Below are positions 18,270-31,962 of a DNA stretch of 64,000 nt, piece after piece (the first letter of the stretch is position 1; every line of letters begins with the position of its first letter). The notes below the pieces were generated by a model, which saw only the letters and a list, made by a program, of their open reading frames with translations, ran no database searches and was not told where the DNA came from. The translations under genes were made by a program, and so were the position numbers. Origin of the DNA: VXNE01 sp965203615. Lineage in GTDB: Bacteria > Pseudomonadota > Gammaproteobacteria > Pseudomonadales > Azotimanducaceae. Where the stretch lies: NCBI GenBank assembly GCA_965203615.1, contig OZ241900.1:1364001-1428000 (forward strand). Direction: 5' to 3'.

Positions 18270-18296
18270 AAAAACGGCCTTCGCCATCACGTTTTT
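18270..18296 (-). terminator. Possible weak intrinsic terminator between gltD and the EF-G-like gene
   Basis: AAAAACG (18270-18276) and CGTTTTT (18290-18296) form a perfect inverted repeat enclosing a small GGC-GAAG-GCC hairpin. Read on the minus strand this gives a hairpin ending in a T run just after gltD. The AT-rich stem suggests partial termination. Confidence 0.35.
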
Positions 18297-18315
18297 GTCA
18301 TGTGTTCTGCCGACA

Positions 18316-19779
18316 CTACGGCAGCAGCGTCGATCCAGTGAGGAAACGGTCGACTTCGCGGGCCGCTTCCCGTCCCTCGTTGATCGCGCGGACCACGAGG
18401 GACTGGCCACCGCGGCAGTCTCCCGCCGCGAAAACGCCCTCCCGGTTCGTCTTGTGCACACCTTTTTCCGCCCGATAGTTCGAGCGTTCGTCGTACTCGA
18501 GGCCGAGCCGTTCCGACACGGCATTTTCCGGACCGAGGAAGCCCATGGCGAGAAACACTAGCTGCGCCTCCCATACCCGTTCGGTCCCTTCGAGATCCCG
18601 GAACCTTCCGTTTTCCAACGCAACGTCGACGGTGCGCATACCCGCCAGACCGCCATTGCCGTCGTCGATGAACTCCACCGTGTTGATGCAGTAGATTCGG
18701 GGATCGCCGCCAAACTTCGCCCCGGACTCCTGGTGTGCGTAGTCGGTGCGCAGAATGTTGGGATACAGCGGCCAGGGATTGTTCGGTGCCCGCTCCGGCG
18801 GTGGCGAGGGGAACAGTTCGAAGTTCTGGAGCGACTTGCATCCGTGCCGGAGCGCGGTTCCGATGCAGTCAGCACCGGTGTCGCCGCCGCCGATGACGAC
18901 GACGTCCTTGCCCTTGGCGGAAATAAAGTTGCCGTCGGCAAAGTTCGAGTCGAGCAGGCTCCGGGTATTGGCAGTCAGGAACTCCATCGCGAAGTAGACA
19001 CCCTTGAGTTCCCGGCCCGGCACCGGCAGGTTCCGCGGCACCGTGGCGCCGGTGGTGAGGAGCACCGCGTCCGACGATTCAAACAACACCTCGGCATCGA
19101 TGCTGCCGTTGGAGCCGTCCCCGACATTGGCGTTGGTGACGAACTCGATCCCCTCCTCGCGCATGAGGGCGAGACGCCGCTCGACGATACGCTCCTTCTC
19201 GAGCTTCATGTTCGGAATGCCGTAGGTGAGCAAGCCCCCGATGCGGTCCGCCCGCTCGTACACGGTCACCTTGTGTCCGGCCTGGTTGAGTTGCGCGGCG
19301 GCCGCGAGGCCCGCGGGGCCGGAACCGACAATGGCCACCTTCTTGCCGGTGCGGGTCTGCGGCGGCATGGGCACAACCCAGCCTTCCTCGAAGCCCCGGT
19401 CGATAATCGCCATCTCGATGTTCTTGATGGTCACGGCGGGATCGGTGATGCCCAGCACGCACGAGCCTTCGCAGGGCGCGGGACAGACGCGTCCGGTGAA
19501 CTCCGGGAAGTTGTTGGTCTTGTGCAATCGATCGAGGGCATCGCGCCAGTGCCCGCGATAGACGAGATCGTTCCACTCCGGAATCAGGTTGTGGATCGGG
19601 CAGCCGTTCTCCGATTGACAGAACGGCACCCCGCAATCCATGCAGCGGGCGCCCTGGATCTCGAGATGTCCGATGTCGTGGTCGGTATAGATTTCGCGAA
19701 AGTCGAGGACGCGCGCCTTCGGGTCGCGGTACGGTTCCGCAACGCGCTCGAACTCCATGAATCCTGTCGTCTTGCCCAT
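18316..19779 (-). CDS. gltD: Glutamate synthase (NADPH) small subunit
   Basis: A 487-residue flavoprotein that passes electrons from NADPH through FAD and [4Fe-4S] clusters to GltB. The N-terminal cysteine-rich ferredoxin-like part has CMDCGVPFCQSENGCPI and CPAPCEGSC. The FAD-binding motif is VAIVGSGPAGLAAAAQL, the NADPH site VVIGGGDTGADCIG, and the C-terminal FAD contact VFAAGDCRGGQSLVV. It starts 12 bp after gltB on the same strand and is its obligate partner in ammonia assimilation with glutamine synthetase. Confidence 0.97.
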   Translation of the reverse strand: MGKTTGFMEFERVAEPYRDPKARVLDFREIYTDHDIGHLEIQGARCMDCGVPFCQSENGCPIHNLIPEWNDLVYRGHWRDALDRLHKTNNFPEFTGRVCPAPCEGSCVLGITDPAVTIKNIEMAIIDRGFEEGWVVPMPPQTRTGKKVAIVGSGPAGLAAAAQLNQAGHKVTVYERADRIGGLLTYGIPNMKLEKERIVERRLALMREEGIEFVTNANVGDGSNGSIDAEVLFESSDAVLLTTGATVPRNLPVPGRELKGVYFAMEFLTANTRSLLDSNFADGNFISAKGKDVVVIGGGDTGADCIGTALRHGCKSLQNFELFPSPPPERAPNNPWPLYPNILRTDYAHQESGAKFGGDPRIYCINTVEFIDDGNGGLAGMRTVDVALENGRFRDLEGTERVWEAQLVFLAMGFLGPENAVSERLGLEYDERSNYRAEKGVHKTNREGVFAAGDCRGGQSLVVRAINEGREAAREVDRFLTGSTLLP

Positions 19780-19791
19780 CGCGTTAGTCTG

Positions 19792-24438
<4,647 letters not shown>

Positions 24439-24613
24439 CGATTCGGTTTCTGCGGGGGAACTGGCAAAAATGGCAGAAAAGCCCTGGCGTATCAAGTCGC
24501 GAGGCACGTTCTACCAAGGCGATAAACTCCATAAGTCATTGAAACTTATCAGGTGTTGTCGTGCTGAAACTCCATCTATCCCAGCGCGGATGGAAACCAG
24601 CATCGATCAATGC

Positions 24614-24659
24614 TTGGATGAGTCACTATTTCGACTCATAATGAGTCAGAAATTGACTC
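24614..24659 (+). promoter_or_regulatory. Promoter with overlapping tandem dyads, toxin-antitoxin operator
   Basis: A -35-like TTGGAT (24614-24619) and -10-like CATAAT (24637-24642) have a 17-bp spacer. Overlaid on them are two inverted repeats: ATGAGTC with GACTCAT (24618-24639, 8-bp spacer) and GAGTCA with TGACTC (24643-24659, 5-bp spacer), four half-sites in all. This matches autorepression by a ribbon-helix-helix antitoxin, whose gene begins 17 bp downstream. Confidence 0.6.
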
Positions 24660-24676
24660 CCCGGGGCAAAAGAGAC

Positions 24677-24940
24677 ATGCACCAGCTAACGATACGTGGT
24701 TTTGACGATGACTTGTCAAGGCGGATCCGACAACTGGCGAACCAGGAGGGTATCTCCTTGAATCGAGCTGTACTGAGGCTTCTCCGCCGGGGCGCCGGCC
24801 TTGAACCCGGGAAGCCGGGAACAGATATTGTGGGATCTTCACTGGACCACCTGATCGGCACCTGGACGCACGAAGAAGCGGTTGAGATGGATCGGGCCAT
24901 CCGGGACCTTTCGCAAATTGATGGCGGCATGTGGGAATGA
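24677..24940 (+). CDS. Ribbon-helix-helix antitoxin (VapB-like)
   Basis: An 87-residue protein with an N-terminal ribbon-helix-helix DNA-binding domain (MHQLTIRGFDDDLSRRIRQL then NQEGISLNRAVLRLLRRGAG). The C-terminal acidic half (EEAVEMDRAIRDLSQIDGGMWE) is the type of tail that wraps the toxin. The ATG at 24677 gives the typical antitoxin start; longer in-frame extensions would read through the operator. Its stop overlaps the toxin start as ATGA. It is expected to repress its own promoter through the tandem GAGTCA dyads upstream. Confidence 0.85.
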   Translation: MHQLTIRGFDDDLSRRIRQLANQEGISLNRAVLRLLRRGAGLEPGKPGTDIVGSSLDHLIGTWTHEEAVEMDRAIRDLSQIDGGMWE

Positions 24941-25335
24941 GGATTCTCCTGGACTCCAGCGCATACTCGAATCTCAAAAGGGGACATCCCCGTGTCGCTG
25001 AGCTTGTGCGTGCATCCGAACAGGTTGTTCTTCCCTTTGTCGTCATTGGCGAACTGCTCTATGGCTTTCGACATGGAACGCGCCTCGAAAGGAACGTCGC
25101 CGAGCTTCAGGCCTTCCTCGACAATCCCCGCGTCGCGACTCCATCCATGAATCTGACGACCGCCGACCGCTACGCCCGAATCGCGACTGCGCTGCGGGCC
25201 AAGGGACGCCCCATTCCATCGAATGACATCTGGATCGCGGCACATGCCATGGAGACAGGCACCGACCTCATTTCGTCAGATCAGCACTTCGAGTTCGTGG
25301 ACGGACTTGCCTGGATACAAGTGGCCGCCGAATGA
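24937..25335 (+). CDS. vapC: PIN-domain toxin (VapC family)
   Basis: A 132-residue PIN-fold ribonuclease. The acidic active-site residues are in place: D6 (RILLDSSAY), E39 (VIGELLYGF), D97 (SNDIWIAAHA) and D115 (ISSDQHF). VapC toxins cleave tRNA or rRNA and are neutralised by the cognate antitoxin. The ATG overlapping the antitoxin stop is preferred, although a GTG 6 bp earlier is also possible. All catalytic residues are present, so the toxin is probably active. Confidence 0.9.
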   Translation: MRILLDSSAYSNLKRGHPRVAELVRASEQVVLPFVVIGELLYGFRHGTRLERNVAELQAFLDNPRVATPSMNLTTADRYARIATALRAKGRPIPSNDIWIAAHAMETGTDLISSDQHFEFVDGLAWIQVAAE

Positions 25336-25341
25336 TTGCGC

Positions 25342-25755
25342 GTGACCAGTAGATCCCGGTTCGACATCATTGTGCACACGTTCGTGTTCAGCCGCGGCCG
25401 CCTGCTGCTGCTGCGGCGGGCGAATACCGGTTTCCTTGACGGCTACTACTCCCTGCCCGGCGGTCATGTGGATGCGGGCGAGGAAGTCGCAAAGGCGGCG
25501 GTACGCGAGGTGGCAGAAGAGGCGCGCATCGAGGTCGTGGAAATAGAGCCCTGTCTCGTCATGCCCTACGGCGACGGCGTCGATTTCCTGTTCGAAGCCA
25601 AGCGCTGGCGCGGCACCGCACAGATCGGCGAGCCGGACCGCTGCGACGACCTAGTATGGGTGCGGCCGGACCAGCTACCCGAAAAGACCGCCCCCTATCT
25701 CCGAAAGGCGCTGGAACTACGAAACGCAGGTATTTGGTATCACGAGTTCGGCTGA
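25342..25755 (+). CDS. Nudix hydrolase
   Basis: A protein of about 137 residues with a Nudix box, GGHVDAGEEVAKAAVREVAEEA, shown here as G-x5-E-x7-REV-x-EE. The Gly usually found near the box end is replaced by Ala-Arg. Nudix enzymes hydrolyse nucleoside diphosphates linked to another group, such as oxidised dNTPs, sugar nucleotides or NADH. Substrate cannot be told from sequence. It begins 6 bp after vapC, at GTG 25342 or TTG 25336, and may be co-transcribed with the toxin-antitoxin pair by read-through. Confidence 0.88.
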   Translation: MTSRSRFDIIVHTFVFSRGRLLLLRRANTGFLDGYYSLPGGHVDAGEEVAKAAVREVAEEARIEVVEIEPCLVMPYGDGVDFLFEAKRWRGTAQIGEPDRCDDLVWVRPDQLPEKTAPYLRKALELRNAGIWYHEFG

Positions 25756-25840
25756 GACGAACGGGCATTTGCCAATTGGGCCAAATCAAGAATTCCACCG
25801 TCCTGCAGCGCAGGCCGTGACGCACGATGCCCGGGTCGTC

Positions 25841-25886
25841 GAGCGCGCGGACAGGACCGTTGAACTTCCGTCCTTGAAGCGCGCTC
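25841..25886. terminator. Stem-loop between convergent genes
   Basis: GAGCGCGC (25841-25848) and GCGCGCTC (25879-25886) form a perfect 8-bp stem, with a second short pairing AGGA/TCCT inside. It lies between the convergent Nudix and TonB-receptor genes. There is no T tract, so it could be a rho-assisted end or simply a structured spacer. Confidence 0.3.
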
Positions 25887-25914
25887 GTCTCGCATAGTCA
25901 GGGACTTCAGGAGT

Positions 25915-28410
25915 TTAGAACGCGTAGCGCAAACGCCCGTACATGAGCCGGCCGTTGTAGCCGGCGGGCGAATAGCGGGGATACAGCCGGCCCGAACTGG
26001 GTGAACGCACCGCTTCGTCCGGATAGGCGTCGAGAACGTTGTCCGACCCGATGATCACCGCCATATTCTCCCCGAAGGAGTACTTCGCCGACACGTCGAG
26101 ATATTGGTATCCGTCGTGGTAGTGGTTGTCGTCGGAGTCGAACCAACTGCCGAAATAGTTGAGGCGCGCAGCCAGGTCCCAGGCACCGGTAGCATGGTTC
26201 ATCGCCAGGCTGATCCGGGAACCCGGGGCGCCCCGCTCGATGGCCGCCACGCGGCTGGCGGTCGAAGCCTGCTCCAGTTCCGTGATGTCGGTCAGCGTCC
26301 GGTTGAATCCGGCCAGCAGGTTCGTGACCCCGAGGTCCGTGTCGAAGCGCCGGGTCAGCACGATGTCCAAGCCGGTGGTCCGGGTGTCGTAGTCATTGGT
26401 GAAATAGCGTATCCGGTTGAAGTCCTGGGCCGCCGCGACTCCAGCCCCGATCAGATCAGCACGCAGATCGTCGGTCACCGTCAGGTTGTCCGACAGGGCG
26501 ATGCGATCCGTGAGGTCGATACGGAACAGGTCGACGGTCAGATCCAGGCCGCCGTCGGTCTGGACGAGGAACCCGAGGGTGAAGTTGTTGGAGCTTTCCG
26601 CATCGAGCGGCGCGCCGCCGAGCGCCAGCGCGACCGGGTTCGTGGAGGCCACCGTACCCTGCTCCCGGAAAACGCCGGTGGCGGAATCCACCACGGTGGA
26701 GAGGTTGTTGGCGTTCTGCTGGCCCGGCGTGGGCGCGCGGAATCCGGAACCGACGGACGCGCGCACCGCCACGAGGTCGTTCATCTGCAGGCGGCCCGCC
26801 AGCTTGTAGTTGACCACGGACCCGAAGTCGTCGAAGTCCTCCCAGCGCAGCGCGCCGCCGAGCCGCAGGTAGTCGTTCACGTCCGCCTCGAGATCGAGGT
26901 AGGCCGCGATGTTGGCCCGGTCCCACTTCCCGGCGCTGGCGGGATTGAAGCCGCCAAAGCCATTCGAGCGGGCGGAAAAGCCGTCGGCGCCGAACGGTCC
27001 CGTATCCCAGGAGAGTGGCTCGCCCATGACGATCTTGAATCCCTCGTCCCGCCACTCGAAGCCGGACGCCACGTTCAGGTCGGAGGCCAGACCGATATCC
27101 ATCGCATAGGTCAGGTCCACGTTGACGTTGGTTTCCGTCTGCGCGTTTGCGCCGATGTCGAAGGAGCGCGGAGTTGCGGGTCCGTATGAGGCGTTGACCG
27201 TCTCGTGAATGAAGAAGTCGAGGTTGTTTCGGCCATGGCTCACCGAGACGTCATAGGTCAGGCCATTGTCCAGAACGCCTGTAAAGCCGCCCACCGCCGA
27301 CATATCGGTCATGCTGGCACCGAACGCCGGCGTGAACCCTTCGGGCAGGATTTCCGCAAACGCGAAACATGCACCGTCCGCGCCGAGCAGGTCCCGGACG
27401 ATCACCACGTTTTCCGGCGTGGCGTCGTAGTCGTACCTCGCCTTGCAGTCCGGTCCCCCGCCGATGAGGATCTTGCCGCCGCTGACATAGACGCCGGAAC
27501 GTCCCTGGGGCGAGCGATAGAAAAACGCGGTGGTGATATCGCGGGTCGTGTAGTTGCCGAACGCGTAGCCGCGCACGCCATTGTCGAGTTCGAAGCCAGT
27601 ATTAAGGAACGCCTTCAGGCCGCCCTCGACTTCCGCATCGCCCCACGGCTTGGCCGGATCGGCCACTGAAACGCCCACGGCCTGCATGGCCACCGCATCC
27701 GGATGCTGCACGCTTCGGTCCGTGGACGAGGACATCGTGTACTCAAGACTCACATTCGCAAAACCCCCGGTGCCGGCACCGAAACCCCGGTTGGCAGAGA
27801 TCACGGTCACGTCCTCGGAAGTGTCTTCGGTGTGAAATCCGTACTTGGCCTCGACGCTGCCGCCCTCGTCGTCGTCTCTCAGTACGAAGTTGACGACACC
27901 GGCGATGGCATCGGAACCGTACTGCGCCGCGGCACCGTCCCGGAGCACCTCGACACGCTTGATGGCGGCTGCGGGGATGGCGGAAATGTCCGGTCCCTGG
28001 GCGCCGTCGGACGCGCCATTGGAGATCCACTGGATGACGGCGCCGCGGTGGCGGCGCTTGTTGTTCACCAGCACCAGCGTGTGGTCCGGCGCCAGGCCGC
28101 GCAGGTTGACCGGCCGCAGCAGGGCGGCTGCGTCGCGGGACGGGTTCGTGCTGACGTGGAACGAGGGAATCGTCGTGCGCAGCAGGTTGGACATGTCCCC
28201 GCTGCCCTGTCCCATCAGCGCGTCCGCGTCGATGGAGTCCACCGGCACCGGCGCATCCGTAGCGGTTCGAGGCGCGGCACGCGTGCCGACCACGACCACG
28301 GTCTCAAGTTGCGCTTCGGCCTGTTCCGTCTCTTCGGCCAGCACGGCTCCGTGCGTGACAACCAATGCCGCAATGCAAAGGCTACGCCAATAGAACGTCG
28401 TTGATCTCAT
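25915..28410 (-). CDS. TonB-dependent outer-membrane receptor
   Basis: An 831-residue receptor with a signal peptide (SLCIAALVVTHGAVLA), a TonB box-like ETVVVVGTR near residue 35 and a plug domain (DMSNLLRTTIPSFHVSTNPS, LRPVNLRGLAPDHTLVLVN, VEVLRDGAAAQYGSDAIAGV). A 22-strand beta-barrel ends in the outer-membrane signature, terminal Phe (GRLRYAF). These receptors take up scarce large nutrients using energy from TonB-ExbBD. No signalling STN domain is present. No transport partner sits next to it, so the ligand is unknown. It is a monocistronic gene divergent from malate dehydrogenase. Confidence 0.94.
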   Translation of the reverse strand: MRSTTFYWRSLCIAALVVTHGAVLAEETEQAEAQLETVVVVGTRAAPRTATDAPVPVDSIDADALMGQGSGDMSNLLRTTIPSFHVSTNPSRDAAALLRPVNLRGLAPDHTLVLVNNKRRHRGAVIQWISNGASDGAQGPDISAIPAAAIKRVEVLRDGAAAQYGSDAIAGVVNFVLRDDDEGGSVEAKYGFHTEDTSEDVTVISANRGFGAGTGGFANVSLEYTMSSSTDRSVQHPDAVAMQAVGVSVADPAKPWGDAEVEGGLKAFLNTGFELDNGVRGYAFGNYTTRDITTAFFYRSPQGRSGVYVSGGKILIGGGPDCKARYDYDATPENVVIVRDLLGADGACFAFAEILPEGFTPAFGASMTDMSAVGGFTGVLDNGLTYDVSVSHGRNNLDFFIHETVNASYGPATPRSFDIGANAQTETNVNVDLTYAMDIGLASDLNVASGFEWRDEGFKIVMGEPLSWDTGPFGADGFSARSNGFGGFNPASAGKWDRANIAAYLDLEADVNDYLRLGGALRWEDFDDFGSVVNYKLAGRLQMNDLVAVRASVGSGFRAPTPGQQNANNLSTVVDSATGVFREQGTVASTNPVALALGGAPLDAESSNNFTLGFLVQTDGGLDLTVDLFRIDLTDRIALSDNLTVTDDLRADLIGAGVAAAQDFNRIRYFTNDYDTRTTGLDIVLTRRFDTDLGVTNLLAGFNRTLTDITELEQASTASRVAAIERGAPGSRISLAMNHATGAWDLAARLNYFGSWFDSDDNHYHDGYQYLDVSAKYSFGENMAVIIGSDNVLDAYPDEAVRSPSSGRLYPRYSPAGYNGRLMYGRLRYAF

Positions 28411-28616
28411 GGGGATGGCTCCCTAACGGCAAGCTGTGGGGCTTTAGAACAAGTGAACTGTCCGGTGTTCCCGAATCCTGTGGATGATTCATCCATTCGC
28501 GGGGCCGCAGGTTGGCTCGCGGCCAGTATATATCCCGCACCGCGTCCGCGGTCCTGTATCACCGGCTCCACCAAGTCGATAGAATTTCCGACCCTTCGAG
28601 GACGCGGGAGGCGGCA

Positions 28617-29591
28617 ATGGCGGATGCGGTAACGGTCGCGGTGACGGGAGCGGCGGGCCAGATCGGCTACGCGCTCGTGTTTCGGATCGCATCTGGGCAG
28701 CTCCTGGGCGAAGACACGCCCGTGGAACTGCGGCTCCTCGAGATTCCACCGGCGATGGACGCCGTCAGGGGCGTCATCATGGAAGTGGAGGATTGCGCCT
28801 TTCCCCTGCTCGCCGGGATCACCGCCACCGACGATCCCAACATCGCCTTCGAAGGCGCTGACATCGCAATCCTGGTCGGTGCCCGGCCGCGTACCGCGGG
28901 AATGGAGCGCGGCGACCTGCTTGAGGCGAACGCCGCGATCTTCTCCGCCCAGGGCGCGGCATTGAACAAGCACGCGTCGCGGGACGCGAAGGTGCTGGTC
29001 GTCGGCAACCCGGCGAACACCAACTGCCTGATCGCGCAACGCAACGCGCCGCATCTCGACCCGCGCAACTTCACCGCGATGATGCGTCTCGACCACAATC
29101 GGGCCAAGGCGCAACTCGCGGCAAGGACCGGCGCGCACGTCGATGCCGTGCGGGGGCTTGTGGTGTGGGGAAATCACTCGGCCACGCAGTACCCCGACCT
29201 CCATCGCACGACGGTGGCGGGTACCTCGGCGATGGAACTGGTCGACCATGCCTGGTACGAAGACGAGTTCATTCCCACGGTGCAACAACGCGGGGCGGCC
29301 ATCATCGCAGCCCGCGGCGCGTCCAGCGCCGCTTCGGCCGCCAACGCGATCATCGGGCACATCGGCGACTGGGTCCACGGAGCCGACGATGTCGTCAGCA
29401 TGGGCGTCTTTTCGGACGGCAGCTACGGCATCGAAGCGGGCTTGATCTACTCGTTTCCCGTCACCTGCGCGGACGGCGACTGGCAGATCGTCCAAGGGCT
29501 CGACATCAACGATTTCAGCCGCGGGAAAATGCGCGCCACCGAAGCAGAGCTGCAGGAGGAACGCGACGCCGTCGCGCACCTGCTGCCCTGA
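28617..29591 (+). CDS. mdh: Malate dehydrogenase
   Basis: A 324-residue NAD-dependent TCA-cycle enzyme that oxidises malate to oxaloacetate. It belongs to the cytosolic-type MDH group, with VTVAVTGAAGQIGYALVFR (Rossmann loop), LVGARPRTAGMERGDLL (mobile active-site loop with Arg pair), VGNPANTNCLIA, MRLDHNRAK (catalytic Asp/Arg) and VWGNHSATQYPD with the catalytic His. The ATG at 28617 has GGGAGG about 6 bp upstream. It ends 1 bp from the convergent metallo-beta-lactamase-fold gene. No operon partner. Confidence 0.96.
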   Translation: MADAVTVAVTGAAGQIGYALVFRIASGQLLGEDTPVELRLLEIPPAMDAVRGVIMEVEDCAFPLLAGITATDDPNIAFEGADIAILVGARPRTAGMERGDLLEANAAIFSAQGAALNKHASRDAKVLVVGNPANTNCLIAQRNAPHLDPRNFTAMMRLDHNRAKAQLAARTGAHVDAVRGLVVWGNHSATQYPDLHRTTVAGTSAMELVDHAWYEDEFIPTVQQRGAAIIAARGASSAASAANAIIGHIGDWVHGADDVVSMGVFSDGSYGIEAGLIYSFPVTCADGDWQIVQGLDINDFSRGKMRATEAELQEERDAVAHLLP

Positions 29592-29592
29592 G

Positions 29593-30270
29593 TCACCCCA
29601 TCATCTGCCGCCAAGTGTCGATGTCCTTGACGGCAAGGTAGGGATTCTGGCGCTTCGAGTCGGCCATGGTCGCGTTCGGGACAGCGCTGTAGTTGTGTCC
29701 CGGCAATAGCAGCGTATCGTCCGGCAGGGACTTCAGCCGCTGCAGGCTGTGATACATCTCGTCGGGGTCCGAGCCCGGAAGGTCGACGCGCCCGCAACCA
29801 TTGATGAACAGCGTGTCGCCGGACACCAGGGTGTTCTTGATGCGGAAGCACTGCGAGCCGGGCGTGTGTCCCGGCGTGTGCAGGAACTCCACTTCGATAT
29901 CCCCGATCTTCAAGGTGTCTCCGGAATCGACGCGGACCATGTCCGACTCCGAAATGTCCGTGACCTTCTTCACGCCGTCCGCCTCGTGCCTGTGCGCGTA
30001 AATCTTCACCGGGGATTTCTCCAGCAATTCCGCGACGCCGGCAATGTTGTGACCGCGCATGCCGCCGCCGATGTGGTCCGGGTGGTAGTGGGTCGCGAGC
30101 GCGGCAACGAGCTTGTAGTCACGCTCCGCAAGGTGCCGCAACAATGCGTCGATGTCCCAGGCGGGATCCACGATGGCCACTTCGCGGGTGCTGCGCGAGC
30201 CGACGACATAGGTGAAGTTCGCCATCGGCCCGATCTCAATCTGCTCGATCAGCAGTTCCTCTTCGCGCAT
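29593..30270 (-). CDS. Metallo-beta-lactamase-fold hydrolase (glyoxalase II / persulfide dioxygenase-like)
   Basis: A 225-residue soluble hydrolase with the binuclear metal site THYHPDH, the second His in TPGHTPGSQC, the bridging Asp in VSGDTLFINGCGRVDLPGSD, and PGHNYS. The GCGRVDLPGSD block resembles glyoxalase II (hydroxyacylglutathione hydrolase) and ETHE1-like persulfide dioxygenases. Which of the two it is cannot be decided by eye. It is monocistronic, convergent with mdh. A C-terminal helix NPYLAVKDIDTWRQMMG is conserved in the glyoxalase II-like group. Confidence 0.88.
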   Translation of the reverse strand: MREEELLIEQIEIGPMANFTYVVGSRSTREVAIVDPAWDIDALLRHLAERDYKLVAALATHYHPDHIGGGMRGHNIAGVAELLEKSPVKIYAHRHEADGVKKVTDISESDMVRVDSGDTLKIGDIEVEFLHTPGHTPGSQCFRIKNTLVSGDTLFINGCGRVDLPGSDPDEMYHSLQRLKSLPDDTLLLPGHNYSAVPNATMADSKRQNPYLAVKDIDTWRQMMG

Positions 30271-30572
30271 CTACCGCTCCTGTCCGGAACGGCAACCATA
30301 GCACCGCCGGGCCAGGTTTCGGCAGGTATCCGACTCGGCAATCTCGCCGGAATGAAAATGGAAGGAATCCACGATGGGCCATCTCATCGCGTGCCTCGTG
30401 ACGGCACGGGCAAGTTCAACGACGGCCCAATTTCAGTCTGCGTGACGCGCAACTGATCGCTCGCGCACCGCTCTTGTCGGGAGCGGCAATCAACCCGCGC
30501 GGTGGAGAAAAGTTGTGCCACGTGTCCGGTTTTGGCGAACTCGAACGCTTCGCGATGGCATATATTGGCCCC
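30271..30572. other. 302-bp divergent intergenic region
   Basis: Lies between the divergent metallo-beta-lactamase-fold gene and the ada-alkA gene, so it should hold both promoters. A TATATT box (30561-30566) sits only 6 bp before the ada-alkA start used here, but I could not pair it with a good -35 box. No Ada-box dyad, repeat or RNA gene was recognised. Confidence 0.4.
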
Positions 30573-31961
30573 ATGCTGCCAGCCCCCGACATTTGCCGCC
30601 GAGCCCGCATATCGCGGGATCTTCGCTTCGACGGCCACTTCGTCGTCGGTGTGCTGACCACAGGCGTGTTCTGCCGCCCGATCTGCCCCGCACGAACTCC
30701 GGCCGAAGAGAACGTGCGCTACTTCGCCACTTCCGCCGCGGCGATAGAGGCGGGCTACCGGCCCTGCCTGCGCTGCCGCCCGGAACGGGAGAGCCCGCGG
30801 CCTGCCTGGACAATCGGCAGCGAGACCGTAGTGCGCGCGGTTCGCATGATCGACAGCGGCTATCTTGGCGGGCGCCCGGTACGCTCCCTCGCGGCGGAAC
30901 TCGGTGTCGGCGAACGGCACCTGAACCGCCTGTTTCGGGAGGAACTCGGCACCACCCCCAAGGGGCTCGCCCGGATGCGCCGGATCGCCCTCGCGAAACG
31001 TCTCGTCGACGAAACGCATCTCGCCATGGCAGATGTGGCCCGCGCGGCCGGTTATGGCAGCGTACGCCGCTTCAACGACGAGTTCTCGCGCGTATTCCGA
31101 CGCCCACCAAGCGCCGTGCGCCGCAAGCACGCGAGCGAAAGCGCTTCCCGGATACGCCTGCGCCTGCCGGCGCGCGAACCGTTCGATGCCGACTGGGTCT
31201 TCTCCTTCCTCGCCCGCCGCGCGCTCGCCGGCCTGGAAGGCGTGCATGGCCTGACGTACTGGCGACGGGTCGGTGACGATCGCATCTCGGTGTCATGTCG
31301 CGACGGAGCCCTTGTGCTTGAGGTGCCGAGCGTACTCGCCGACAAATCCGCGGATCTCCTCGCGCGGGTTCGACGCGTATTCGATCTGGACGCGGACCCG
31401 GAAGCCATCGAGTCACATCTGCTTGCGTTCCCGGAGTTGGCCCTGGCCCGTGCCGCGCGCGGTATTCGCGTCCCCGGCGTGTGGGACGGTTTCGAAGGCG
31501 CGGTCCGGGCAATCCTGGGACAACAGGTCAGCATCGACCGCGCCACCGACCTGGCTTCCAGTCTCGTCGAGACGTTCGGTGACGGTGGCTTTCCGGCAGC
31601 GCCGGCGCTTGCGGACGCCGACGTGGCGGCCATCGGCATACCCGGCACGCGGGCTGCGGCCGTGCGGCACCTTGCCCGCGCGGTGCTCGATCGGGGAGAC
31701 GCATTCCTGCTCGATCCACCCGCCGCACGCGAAATCCTGCTGGGTATCGATGGCATTGGCCCTTGGACCGCCGAATACGTCGCCATGCGAGTTGCCCGAG
31801 ATCCAGACGCTTTTCCCGCCTCCGACTGGGCGGTGCGCAAGGTGCTCGGGGTCAACGCTCGCTGCGCGCTGCAGCGAGCGGAGCCTTGGCGCCCGTGGCG
31901 GGCCTACGCGGTCATGTACCTTTGGCGGGGGTATTCGGCCGAGACCAAGGGGGATGCGTAA
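30573..31961 (+). CDS. alkA: Ada N-terminal/AraC/AlkA fusion: DNA-3-methyladenine glycosylase II
   Basis: A 462-residue fusion for alkylated-DNA repair. The N-terminal Ada zinc domain has C34, C38, C65 and C68 (TTGVFCRPICPA, YRPCLRCRPE); in Ada the first Cys accepts methyl groups from DNA phosphotriesters. An AraC-type HTH follows (VRSLAAELGVGERHLNRLF, MADVARAAGYGSVRRFNDEF). The C-terminal AlkA glycosylase has the helix-hairpin-helix GIDGIGPWTAEYVAMR and the catalytic Asp in FPASDWAVRKVLG. It is therefore likely both an inducible regulator and a base-excising enzyme. The start is set at MLPAPDICRRA; an ATG 18 bp earlier is possible. ogt follows immediately. Confidence 0.93.
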   Translation: MLPAPDICRRARISRDLRFDGHFVVGVLTTGVFCRPICPARTPAEENVRYFATSAAAIEAGYRPCLRCRPERESPRPAWTIGSETVVRAVRMIDSGYLGGRPVRSLAAELGVGERHLNRLFREELGTTPKGLARMRRIALAKRLVDETHLAMADVARAAGYGSVRRFNDEFSRVFRRPPSAVRRKHASESASRIRLRLPAREPFDADWVFSFLARRALAGLEGVHGLTYWRRVGDDRISVSCRDGALVLEVPSVLADKSADLLARVRRVFDLDADPEAIESHLLAFPELALARAARGIRVPGVWDGFEGAVRAILGQQVSIDRATDLASSLVETFGDGGFPAAPALADADVAAIGIPGTRAAAVRHLARAVLDRGDAFLLDPPAAREILLGIDGIGPWTAEYVAMRVARDPDAFPASDWAVRKVLGVNARCALQRAEPWRPWRAYAVMYLWRGYSAETKGDA

Positions 31962-31962
31962 C

